A DNA stretch of 64,000 nucleotides, from the NCBI GenBank assembly GCA_946699065.1, contig CAMPDV010001072.1:1-64000 (forward strand). The letters run 5' to 3'. The position numbers were made by a program, and so were the translations under genes. The notes beneath the pieces are model-generated. The model ran no database searches. It was given only the letters and a program-made list of their open reading frames with translations, and was not told the origin of the DNA. Of this stretch, positions 11,046-22,870 are shown piece after piece. The DNA is from Loxodes magnus. Lineage: Eukaryota; Ciliophora; Karyorelictea; Loxodida; Loxodidae. The first letter of the stretch is position 1; each line of letters opens with the position of its first letter.

Positions 11046-13082
11046 AACTAAACTACTTCTAGATGATTGATAGAGTTACTATTCTATCTACTCATTTTTA
11101 AATTTTAAATTTTTTTTAGTTTAAATTTAATTATTTTCAAATTTCTTGTCTCATTATAAAATAAAAGTAATCTAATATAAATTTAGACTCTTAATTTAAC
11201 AATTTTAAGCTTATATTTAAGAAATAATTCTTTTATTGAAATGTTTAAATTTAATTAATAATTATTACGATATACCATCCTCTTATTTCTTGCTTCATTG
11301 GCAATAGTTCAATAAATAAAATTAAATATTTTATTTTAAGCGATTTTATCTTAGTGTTTTACAACATTATCTAAAGAATTTTAAATAATAAGGCTTAATA
11401 TTTTAGCTTTTTGCTTCTTTTTATTAAATGTGAAAATAATAGAAAAATAATAAAAATAAATCCTAATATATTATGAAAATACAATTTTGTAACTTCCTAA
11501 ATAGAAAATCCATAAATAAATGTTTTGATTTATTCTTTGCTAATAAAGTTTATTCTAAAGAAAAGAAAAACATTAAAATAATCCATTATAATAAGTTCAG
11601 CTTTCACGATTTTTATCATATAATGGTGTATAGAACAAAATTATCAGAGAATTATTCAATTAACTAATTATTTTTATCTTATAGATTTATTAGCAAACAT
11701 CCATAAAATAAAAAATAGAAATAAGATACTTTTAGTATTTTTTTAAACCTTTTTCAACTATAAATTTCATTTAAATGATTAAGTACTTAGCTGCTTTAAG
11801 ATATATAATCTAATACATTTTACTTTGATTTAAGTTAAAGATTTTCTTTAAAATAATTGTTTAAAACTATTTTATAATAGAGAAAAACCTTTTCTTTTTA
11901 AATAAATTAATTTAAGATATTAAAAGCAATATTGCTAACCTAAAAAGCTTAAAATAAGATTTATTAGTTATTAGTGTTATAACTTGTATCGATTAATATA
12001 TAGTTAATATTTTATAAAAGGATTGCTAGTATGATATTTTAATTCTTTAATTTTTAGTTTAGATTATGATAAAGATTTATGTTTTCTTTTGGATTTAATA
12101 TTTTAATATAATTCTAAATATTAGAAATTATTTAAAAAATATTGCTTTAAAATTTCAAATTTAAACAAAGATTCAACTAATATGCAATTTTAAAGGATAA
12201 GTGTACAATTTATATTTATTCAGTGAAGTAAATCAAAAGCTTATATATTAAACTCAAGCTTATAAGAATTCTATCTATCAAGGAAGAAGCTAATCTTGAT
12301 AGAATAGCTATTATTTAAACAAAAAAATTAACTATAAACTTACTAGTAATAAATTACTAAACTATCCTATTTAAATAGTTCAATTTTATAATTATAGATG
12401 TAATTATTAAATTTTAAATTCAAAAAAACTCAGAAAAAAACATCTTTATTGAAGATTCATAATATATAGCAAGATAAATAAAAGTAGCATCTCAATAATA
12501 GTTAGTTAAAAATAATATCTAAATATAGTAATTATTAGATTTTAATACTCAGTAATTTAAATACTAAAATACAGCAATTTTATACAAGTTATTTATTATG
12601 CTATATTTTATTTAAATATATTTTTAAATATTATTCATAATCTAGTCTAATATTCTTTAGCTTTTCTAATATTTTAATTTAAGTATATCTTTATTATCTA
12701 AATATTTTAGAAGTTATTTTATTAAATTGTTAAAAACCTAAAATAAATAATAAATAGCAAGTTATTTTGTTTTTAGTATATATTAATCAGTCTAAAGCTA
12801 AAAAGGATGATTGCTTTTATTAAAAATAAAATAAATAATAATAAATTTAGATTACTTCTAGAACTTAACTAAAAATAAACAAATATAAAGATTAATTTTG
12901 TATTTATTTCATTTCATTTAATAATAAAAAATACATTAACTTAGTTAATTTTTAAGTTTATTATATCTCCCTATAATGCAAAATTAAACATAGAGATAGC
13001 AAATTTTAACTACTAAAGTTATTTATTTTTAATAATTTAAAAAATATTCTAGTTTATAAAGAGTCAATAATAATAAATATGA
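11046..13082. other. Gene-free; contains a diverged third copy of the 16.3/46.4 kb repeat
   Basis: Bases ~11225-11470 resemble 16345-16575 and 46445-46675 (gatataYcatcct, then aataaaattaa, then tcctaaaat). A frame of 64 residues from 11473 reads under the standard code, but it resembles no protein and lies in repeat-like sequence. Nothing else recognised. Confidence 0.5.
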
Positions 13083-13167
13083 GGCAGTTTGTCCGAGTCG
13101 GTTAAGGAGACAGACTTAAGATCTGTTGCACACTAGTGCGCGTGGGTTCGAATCCCACAGCTTGCCA
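13083..13167 (+). tRNA. tRNA-Leu(UAA)
   Basis: Class II tRNA of about 85 nt with the long variable arm expected of Leu. The D arm is TGTCCGAGTCGGTTAAGG, anticodon stem CAGA/TCTG surrounds loop CTTAAGA (anticodon TAA), and the T arm is GTGGG-TTCGAAT-CCCAC. The acceptor stem GGCAGTT/GCTTGCC holds one mismatch and wobble pairs. Discriminator A and a short T run follow. In this code UUA is an ordinary Leu codon, and the anticodon has no role in reading UAA as Gln. Confidence 0.9.
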
Positions 13168-14340
13168 TTTTATATAATTAATATTTATAAAATTAAAAAA
13201 TATAAAAGTATAAATAAGCACTATTGTACAAGAATACTGAAGAATATTGAGATGAACAATGAAGTTTAAAATCAGCAAATTTAATTTTTTGTAGATTCGC
13301 TTTAAAAATTAGCTAATTTTTAATATTTCTTTAATTTTAAGATTTTTTAATTAAAATAGGTTTGCTATTGACTTAGATGTAAAATATATTTAAAATAATT
13401 ATTTGTATTTAAAATAAAATAATTAAAATATAATGATTTAAATAAAAATAATTATAAAATTTAAAGATTCTTATTTATTTTCTATATTTTTCAATTTACA
13501 ATGAAAATTTATTAATAATTAATTTAAACTAAATTTTTTTACATCTTTAATTGCAAGAATTTTTTCCTTCAATTATAGACATAGATAATTGTTTTTTTTT
13601 ATTTTTTAAAATATCTTCTTGAACTCCTCGTTAATTACATTTTCTTTTTTAAATTTTACTTATTCCTTTTTTAATTCCTAAATTAAAATATTTTATAATA
13701 TACAATTTTATATAATTTTATTTAATTTTAAGAATTAAATAAAATTATTAATTTTTCTTTTTTTACTAGTTAATTTCTTATTCTTAAAAAATATTTATCA
13801 TCTTTATTTCTTGGAATTTTTTATCTCTGACAGTAGATAAAAAACTTTTCAATTTTTATTACTAAGATAAATAATAAATTGTTTATTTTCGATATTTTTA
13901 TTTTTGAAAGTTATGCACTAAATTAAGAATTTTTTATTATTTTTAAATAAAATTATAATTTAAAATTTTATAGTAAATAATTTCAAAATAATTCACTCTA
14001 AAAGCGAAAGGAACTTAAATTTCAAGTTCAAGATTCATGATCAAAACTTTTCTTTTAGTTCATATTTATAGCTATTTAATAAAATACATCTCTTTTCACT
14101 TTTATAAACTGATATATAAATCATTAGTATTTCTTCAAAGACAATATACATGAAGCATGCTTACATTTATTTGAATTTCTTCAAAATATCTTACTTAAAT
14201 TATAAACTCAAATTTTTTATCTTTTCTTAATTTATTTCATCTATAAAAATATTCTAAATTAATCACAAAAATTTCTTTAAAGGTGTAAATTTTAGTTTGT
14301 TTTTCAAAATTTTTATTTTCAAAGTTTTTTTAAAGTGCCT
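13168..14340. other. A+T-rich spacer, nothing recognised
   Basis: Dominated by ttttattt and aattaaaat words. No tRNA, repeat or coding pattern seen. Confidence 0.5.
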
Positions 14341-14615
14341 AAACTTCATATGTCGAAAAAGATTATTTAACTATCACTAAGCAAGATATATCTTCGAAAG
14401 TAACAAGTTTGGACTTCTAAAATAGCTTAATAAGTATTTGATTGAATATTTCTTACAAAGAGACGTAAACTTAAATTGGTTGGTAATAAAGGAGCTATGT
14501 AGTCCAAAGAAGTAAAAGGAAATAAAAAAGATTTAAAGCAGGATGAATTGATAAATTTTAATAGAATTTGAAAGGCTTAGAACGACCAAGTTTATATTAT
14601 GAAGTTTAAATAACC
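14341..14615 (+). other. Possible coding fragment, unrecognised
   Basis: A purine-rich island in A+T-rich spacer. From ATG 14351 one frame reads with many Lys and few hydrophobic runs, including FLTKRRKLKLVGNKGAMQSK and NRIWKAQNDQVYIMKF (Trp from UGA). A second frame is also plausible. No family recognised, no terminator chosen. Composition is the only support. Confidence 0.25.
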
Positions 14616-15714
14616 CCTTATTTAATAGTAAAAGTCTATTTCTATTTTTAATTAATAATTTATATAAATAAATATAGCTTTTTATTTAATTTCTCAATTT
14701 AATTATTAGTTACTTACTTAGAGCAAAACATTTATAAAAATTAAATTTAATAAATATAATAACTCTTATTGTTTACTTTTATTTAGAGAAAATAATAAAA
14801 TTAAAATAAGTTATAAAGATTAGGAAATTATTTAAAATTTAAGATTATTTAACTTCTATAAAAATGCTCTATTTGTATACAAAAAATCTATAATTATAAA
14901 TAATAAAGCATTTATAATATAAATAATTAATTTTAAAATACAAATAAATTTAGTTAAATTATTTAGCATATTTAACTAATATATTTTATATAAGATTCAT
15001 ATTAATATAAAAAGCATATTTATTCGAAAAATATTAAAAATTAGAAAATATTCCAAATTAAATTTTTGTAAAGAAATTTAATTTAATTAGCTCATAAATA
15101 TCTAAAATTTTATAGTAAAAAATAATTTAATAATTGATAAAAAAGTTAACCAAATATAGTAATTTATTATTAATTCTAAAATAATTAATTTTGTTTTAAT
15201 TTTGCATATATATCTTAAAAATATTTTATAATACTTTTAAATAAAAATTAATATTAAAAAAATTAATAAATCAAAGTGATTTATTTATCTAGATATTTAT
15301 TTTATAAATTTTATTCTAATTGTGCGATTATATATAATAAACTAAACATAATGAATTTAAAATTATTTATAAGTGAAAAATAAAAATATTTTTTATTTTA
15401 TTAATAAAAAGTTATAATAATTTGGTACTGAGATTTGAAAGAATAATTTTAAAAATAATCTTAGAAAATAATTGAAGCTAATAAAAATTAAATATCTTTA
15501 TATTTCGTAAAATCTACATATACTAGGTTAGTATATTTTAGCCTAAATTATTAATTATTTTTCCGAATTTCATGTGATATTAGCTTTGAGAAATTATAAA
15601 AGATTAATAGCTTTCTGATACTTACTTTGAATTTTAAATACCCTTTTGCTATTCAATCTACATTTAAAGATAGTTCCTTTAAGCCTATATCCTATATACT
15701 CTCTTTTAAGTATT
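14616..15714. other. A+T-rich spacer, nothing recognised
   Basis: Long runs of ttaat/aaaat words; the low-complexity sequence shows no coding signal or RNA fold. Confidence 0.5.
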
Positions 15715-16330
15715 TTGATTCTTTTAAAATTTCCTCTATACTTATTCTTTCGTTCAGATCTTGCTTCAACAATTAGAAATTAATTCAGAAAATTTTTAAA
15801 GACAATTCTTGGGAATTTCTTCTCTATCTTCCTTCAAAACACTTGCCATTATAAATGCATACACAGAATCTTCTCAAGGAACATTTTCTGAAGCAGTTTC
15901 TCAGAATATTATTCCTGATGTATAAATATCCGATTTATTGCTAAACCTAGGTTTTTATTTAATTTCTCTGGGGCCATTTAACTTAAAGTTCCTACTTGAT
16001 TTGAACTACTTGGAGATTCAGATTCTTCCTTAACTCGTGAAAGACCAAAATCTGAAATCATAGCTCTATTTAATTATTCAAAATTATGTTCTTGCTCATT
16101 AAGTCTCTATGCTAAATGCTTTTACTATTAAGATATTAAACACCTTTATATGTATCCCAGGCAATTTAGAATTTTTATATCAAGAAATGTTTTTGTTACT
16201 TTATAAAAAGTCAAATAAAGAACATTTTACAAGTTCAAGTAGTAGACTATATGAATTAAGGCAGAACGCATAAATTTTTATTATATTTTCATGATTTATC
16301 TCTGCCAAAATTTTTGTTCTTTTTTATTTA
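15715..16330 (-). pseudogene. 5'-truncated, decayed TKL-type kinase
   Basis: Minus-strand kinase fragments in shifting frames: LAEINHENIIKIYAFCLN, LFDFLQSNKNISW, HRDLMSKNIILN, SDFGLSRVKEES, VGTLSQMAPEK (the usual WMAPE Trp replaced by Gln), FWETAS and ELISNCW. The ATP-binding lobe and the N-terminal Cys motif are missing: homology stops at ~16320, exactly where the repeated block at 16310-17394 begins. That suggests the duplicated block replaced or interrupted the 5' end. The gene is certainly non-functional as it stands. Confidence 0.7.
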
Positions 16331-17394
16331 ACGAAATATACTTTCAATTGTGTTATTATGTTTATTAATAATTATAATGATATAGCATCCTCTATTTTTG
16401 CATGCTTTATTTATAGTTTCTTAAATAAAATTAACTTTTTAATTAAGTTATTTAATTTAATGTGTTGCAGTATGAATTTAAAAAGCTTATAGCAATATCT
16501 TTCTATAGATTTTAATTTTTTCTCTTTATTTAACAAAACGAAAAAATCTAATAATAATAAAATAAAATCCTAAAATGATGATTAGAGTAATTTTAGCTTT
16601 CTTAAGAGAAAAAATAATTAATGTTTAGTAATTTTATTGATATGATTCGCTATATTTATACTCATCATAGATATATTTTATAATAGTTTTCATAGGTTAG
16701 TCTCTTATCCTCTTACTCCATGCTTATAAACTCTAATTTTTATAATTATCTTATAAGCTATTTAATTTTTATTTTTAACGAATATCTTAATTAATAGGTT
16801 TATTTATATTCCATTTACTACATCTATATTATTTATACATTTTATCTGTCTTAGTCTAAAATTAGTGTCTAAGTAATTTTAACAAAATTGAGGGTTATGC
16901 AAATAATTTATTTCTGTTTTTTATAAATTTAGCAAGTTATTTATAAATAAAGCAATAGAAATAAAATAGCATTAGTATAGATATGTATTATAATTGAAGT
17001 TATTTATAGATATACACATGCTAAGCTACTAAGGTATTATAGATTATTACATTTACTATTATTTAAAGTTATTTTATTAAAACAAAGTTCAGTTTGAACT
17101 ATTAAGAGAAGCTATTAAAACTAAATACTTTAATTTAAAATAAAAGTTGGTGAAGCTTTATTCTTATTTATGAAAATAAGAAATGATTATTATTTTTAGA
17201 TAAAATGCATTTAAGATATTTATGACAAATAGTTTAAGCTTAAGGAATTAAAAGTATTTGAAATGAATAATTAATAATTATGACTTAGATGCTAATGCTA
17301 AATATGATATTATGTAGTTATAATTTTAATTATAGTCTATGATTATTAAGAGATATTATTAATTAAATATACTATAAACATTAAAGCTTAGAAC
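16310..17394 (+). repeat. Dispersed ~1.1-kb repeat, copy A (matches 46408-47459)
   Basis: Followed almost continuously in 46408-47459 in the same orientation, from tatttaacgaaatatacttt to atatactataaacatta, with small indels. No coding content. The left end coincides with the truncation of a kinase pseudogene. The right end of the other copy coincides with the start of a tandem array, so the boundaries look like real insertion or recombination joints. Confidence 0.85.
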
Positions 17395-17643
17395 TATTAA
17401 CTTTAACTTATATTTGTTAACCTCTAGAATATTAGTTATTTAATAGCTTTAGTTCTATTGACTAAGAATATATAAAAGCTATTATATTTCAATGCTAATA
17501 ATTTATTTAGAAGCTTATTTTTAACTTAATAAAAAGGAGTTTATTACATAGATAAAGCAGGTATTGATTACTATTTATCTTATTAAAATAAAGTATTAAA
17601 TCTAACTAATTATGATTAAATACATTATTCTCTATAATTTAAA

Positions 17644-20600
17644 TCAGCATTTTTTATCTATTCCAAACTATCCTTCATACTAGTCCTCATGCTCTTGAGT
17701 ATAAACTTGAATTTCTCTTGTTTGTCTTTCATTTTAAATACTCTCATCATAAGCTGAAGGAACAACTAAAGACTCTTTCTAAAATTTTAATAGGCTAATA
17801 TAGTTACTCTGATTCTTTAACCTTTATTCTTTATTTTACAGCTTTAAGAGGTTTAGGTTTGACGAAAGTGGAGAAATTCTTTCTGGATAATCATCATATA
17901 ATTCCTCGAGAGAAAATGATTAAACGATCTATGAAATTTTTATTCTTTACTTGAGTTTTTTCCTAGCTTTTTATATTGAAAATACTTTTCTAGTTTAAGT
18001 CTTTTATATAGGAATAAACTAATATCTCTCTTTTCATTTATTTAAATTTTTTACTAAGGTATTTAATTCACCTTCTTTTTATTTCTTTTTTAAAGCATTC
18101 TTTATTCTACTTTTCAACTTCTCTATGAAACCCATTAATTTTCCTAAAAAATTCATTAACCCAAAAATTGATCCTAAGATAGTCGCAACCAAGTTAACTC
18201 AGGAAGTTTTTAGAATTTATCGAGTCATTAATGAGCTTTCACTTGGCTTAAAGTTTATTCTTGCATATATATCGGAAGTAAACTACATTTCAGAACTTGA
18301 ATACTAAGTTCCTTTACTTATGTATCCTGTACTCATTACATGATATCCTGTTTCTCCATTATAATTTAAATCGTCCTGATTGTTTGTTTCATAAGCAGAA
18401 GATATTGTTAGAACTTAAAGTATGGTTGGTTTTGGTCCTCTGAATACCATTTCTTTATCAGGATTAATCGTAATATTTATGCTTGAAACTTCTCCAGGAA
18501 TAGAGGAAGTTGTAGTAACATTAAACTAAATAGATGAAGCAAAAGATTTATCTTCCTTTAGGCTGAATAAGATGTAAGAAGGTCCATTTATTTCACACTT
18601 CTTGCATGTTTTTTTTACATAGCAGTTTCCATTCACCATTTAGCATTGAAACTAAGTCCCTTCCATATCATCACTAACTGATGTTATTCCACTTCACTCG
18701 AAACTGATGTCTTTATGGCATTCTGAGTATTCTTATAGTTTTTTAATTTAGCATTGTCCCGCTATAAGATTCGAATTTTACTATAAATTATAGATTTGAC
18801 TTAATAGTAGGGTAACTTTCTTTTAAAATAAGATAGGGAATGAGAGCTTTACTTTCTACAATATTATCAAGAGTAAAACTTATTAAGTTATTTAATACAA
18901 ATGCAATTGTTAACACACCAAAGATAGATGAAAAGAGTCCGCCTATAGAAGTTTTTTTTAGTTTCATAAACTACCCAAGAACATAGTTGTGACTTTTATC
19001 ATACATGTCAAGCACTTTTATTTTTTTTCGAGACTCTTTCTTGATTAAAAATAAAAGAATAAGAAAGCCAATTATTAGGAAAAGTCCTATTATAATATAC
19101 TAACTGTAATGCTAAACTTCCTCAGCATTGTCTTAAAAATTTTAAGGCTATTTTGACTATTCCTCTTTTTATTTCTATTATCTTATAGGAAGAGTAGATC
19201 CAACAGGACATTCTAAATAGTTTGGACATTCCAAGCAAAGATCAGTTCCTTCTTTATCATTATAGAATCCCTTTGCACAAGGTAAACACTATCTTTCAGA
19301 AGAAGCTCCTAGAATAGGCTACTCCATACCTTTAGGACATTTGTTGCATTTATTACTTTATTTCGTATAAGTACCACGAGGACAAAGTTAACATTCTCCA
19401 TTTTCATCTTCATAAGTTCCATAGCTATAAGGCCATCCACATAAAGTTAAGTTAGGACTACAGTGTCGAGGAATATCGTAAATTCAAAATTAGTTTATGG
19501 ACTTTTTGGTTACACTGAAACCTCCTTAGATAAAAACTCCACCAAAGTACATTAGCATTCTCTTATAATAAATCATGGTATGACCCCATACTTAATTCAT
19601 TTAATCACTAGCTTCGATAGCTTTAGTATCCTTTTTTTATTCTAAATCTATTAGTATCATATCATTATAGGGAAATAATCCTCAGCTCAGTCCCTCCGTA
19701 AATGGCCATAAAATTATCAACTGCACTAAATGCAGTTATTCCTCGATTCTCTAATACTACTCAATCTTCTCGAAATTGGAATGTTTAAAGATCGTAAGAA
19801 TAAATATATGAATTATCGGAATCCTGTAAATTTGTGCCTAGTGAAATGTATAGAACGTTTTCATATTCATAAAGGTTACAGTGTATAAGTTTTCTAGGAT
19901 AATCTTTATCTTTGTTGAGAAGTAGTCATACACTGGATCCTAAGTCTAACTATCATAGTTAGTTGGTTTCTCCTGAGATGGTTTATCCACCAAACATGTA
20001 GAAATGTTTTCCAACCATTGTACCACAGGCAAATTTTCTTGGAGTTGGAGGACTTTTTTGAGAGACTTATTCTCACGTTCTACTAATTGTATTGAACTTG
20101 TACATATCATTTAACATTTCTGAATTTCCTTAACCCCCCCATATTGTCAAAAAATTTCCATTCTGAGCAGCAATATGCCCGAATCTTTCCTGCGGCAAGG
20201 ATCCAAATACCTGAACTTACTACCACATCCAATTTTCTAAGTCTAGCTTCCAAATACTGTTAAGTAACTATTATTCTGAGTTTATACCTCCAAACACATA
20301 GGCACTTCCAGAGATTACATTCATAGTGTGATAGTGCACAGGTTCGGGAAAATCGATACTATCCTAGATTATTTCTCACTCTAATTTTGGTTTTTACAAG
20401 TCTAAACAAATCACATCGTTTTTAATACCCGTCTAAGATCTGCCTCCTATCATCCAAATTTTTTCATCACTACATGCTGTGTAAAAGGAATCTCTTTTGA
20501 AATAATCTCAATTTTAAACATCTAATAGCTTTCAGATAAAATTGTCGTGATTTGAGTAGTCAAGTTCTAACAATTCTCCAACATTATCTAATAAATTATC

Positions 20601-21377
20601 AGATAATTCTGAAACTCTGTATATCCTTTTATTCTTTTTATCTAAGCAACTCGAAGCAAAGTATTATGATTAAGATGAATTATTTTAATCCATTTTTCTT
20701 CAAACTAAGCTTGCTAAATTTAAGATATACATGTTTTCATCTTTTACTGCTCCCGAGCCTACGACAATCAGTTCGTTATCATCGTAAAAAATTTGAGCTT
20801 TATTTTATTCAGGAGGAGAATCTCCTGTTGTATTCAATTCTGTTCACTTATTAAGTTAAGAATTATAAACTCAAACGTCATTTGCTTATCCATCATATGT
20901 TCTTCCTCCAAAGATATATAGAAGGTAGCTTCCATCTTCCTGCTATACTAGATCTGAAGTATGTCCTGTTCTTGGAAGTGGCTTTTTACCTTAAGTAATA
21001 ATTTTTTTTCATTCATAATTTTGAATAGAGAAGGATCATAAATCGTTATGAATGCCATATGCTGATTATCCTCCAAATATAATCATAATTTCTTAATTTT
21101 CTACTCATTAAGAAGTGCCTGAGAATCTAGCTTCAGGATTTACTTAGCTTGATACTGGTATTAAATATCAATAATTTTATGCTAAATCAAGCCATCAAAC
21201 ATCATTGAAAATTACGTCTTTATCTCCCTTTCCCATAGAAATTAAAGCAAAATTTTGCTTCTAACTATATACTCCGTAAAATAAATAGCGTTTTGTCGGA
21301 GGAGTAGAACTCTCTGGGAATTATCTTCATTAAGCTTAAGAAAGTGAAAGCAAGAGACAAATAATAAGGATAGGCAT
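17644..21377 (-). CDS. Secreted-side kelch / Cys-rich multi-pass membrane protein
   Basis: Reads from ATG 21377 to UGA 17646-17644 as about 1243 residues once two extra single bases are allowed for (A7 run at ~19631-19637 and near 18771-18782). The order is a signal peptide (MPILIICLLLSLSQAQ); at least six kelch-type repeats (NDVWWLDL, IFGGRTYDGQANDVWVYN, AYVFGGINSEQQLLNSIWKL, FYMFGGQTISGETNQLWQL); a GCC2/ephrin-like Cys-rich part (CQLCPRGTYTKQSNKCNKCP, CLECPNYLECP); TM1 (IIIGLFLIIGFLILLFLI); a second hydrophobic stretch (SIGGLFSSIFGVLTIAFVL); a Cys-rich ectodomain; a third (VNLVATILGSIFGLMNFLG); and a charged tail ending DKKC. About twenty Trp are UGA against roughly seven UGG. Such kelch-Cys-TM proteins are common in ciliates; the ligand is unknown. 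The two shifts may be errors or early decay. Confidence 0.82.
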
Positions 21378-22708
21378 TTTTGGCTGCTTAAAAAAATAAA
21401 TAATTTAATTATAGTTAACGATAACTTCTTAAAGCTAAAGCTGAAGATATAATTTAAAATAAAGCATAGTTTTATAGCTATAAATGAGAACTATACAAGC
21501 ATTATAATTAATAAGAAAATACTTAATGTTTATACAATTATGCTTATGAATACATTCTAGTCAGCTTTTAGCTGAAATGATTTATTAATAATTAAAGCAA
21601 ATTTATATTTATATCACTTGATTTTCTTAAGCTACTTCAATTTAATTAAATTATTAAGTTGTTTCAACATGAAATTAACTAAGAACATTGATTTATTTAA
21701 CTAAAATACTTTTGAAGAATATTCTTATAAATCAGACAAATAAAGATTTTATAGCTGTAAAATAAAAATTGTAATAGACTTTATTTGATTAACTATCAAA
21801 GTGCTTAGCTATTTAATTAATATCTAAGATTCATAAATCTTAATAGTTTCTTTTAAGTTCTTAAAATCCTTTAATATAACTAAGAAATATTTAGATAGCT
21901 AATATTTTATTTAAAAATAGTGTAAGCACTATTTTTATTATTTGAGATATATTCTAATAATAACCAATTTAATTCAGTATACTCAATGAAGTTTTTGAAT
22001 TATCTTAATCAATTTAGCATGAAATAACCTATTCTTAAGGTAAATTGATTACCTTATAGCTTTCAATATTTTTAAAGATTTATTAGGATTTTCTAAAGCC
22101 TGAAAAGCTAGAAATCCTGCTTTTTAATACCTAAAAATAAAGCTAACTAATATAAAATTATATCTATAATTTAGTTAAATCATAAGAGAGATTCAGCTTA
22201 AACATACAAATCTAAGAAGAGTATAATAATTATTCTAATTTGTTAAATAAGCTTATATTCTAAAGCTATATAAATAAACTAGATATAAGGGATAAAGTTT
22301 TAAGGAGTTAGTTATATGCTAGTTTGCTTTATTAATATCAATGATAAACTTTTATTTTGCTTAAAATAAAAAATTATTTTAGTTTCTTATATCTTCAATA
22401 TACTAAACACTATTGTTGCTCACTAAATATATCTAAGTAATTAGAAAATTTTACTTATAAAGATAATAATTTAATGTTTACAGCTTAATTAAATAATAGC
22501 TTTAGATTATCTTTTACTACTGATCAATTGTAACCAATGTATTTTATTTCCTTACTAAACCTTTTTCTTTAATTAACTTTTGTTCTTATTAACACTTTTT
22601 GCTTATATCCTCTATAAATTTATTCCTTTTAACTAAAATTTTAGTAAACAAACTTAAGATAATTAATTTTAACCTTTAAACCTAGATTTATAAAAATAAT
22701 TAGAACAG

Positions 22709-22870
22709 ATGAATATACTAAATGTAGAAGAAGAAATTATAGTAAAGCAATTTTAGGAAGACTATGCTATCATACTTATTGTAGGGACTCTCTTAATACA
22801 TTTTTATTTAATGAAAGAAGGAAAGAGTGAGAGAAAGTATTGTAAAGCTAGTATCTTTACTTCTTAGTGA
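22709..22870 (+). CDS. Possible small single-pass membrane protein
   Basis: A 53-residue frame from ATG to UGA, MNILNVEEEIIVKQFQEDYA followed by a hydrophobic segment (IILIVGTLLIHFYL) and a basic tail (KEGKSERKYCKASIF), with only Q-coding UAA/UAG inside. The acidic head, membrane span and basic tail look protein-like and stand out from the surrounding spacer. No homologue is known to me, and short frames are cheap in a code with one stop, so this stays tentative. Confidence 0.3.
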
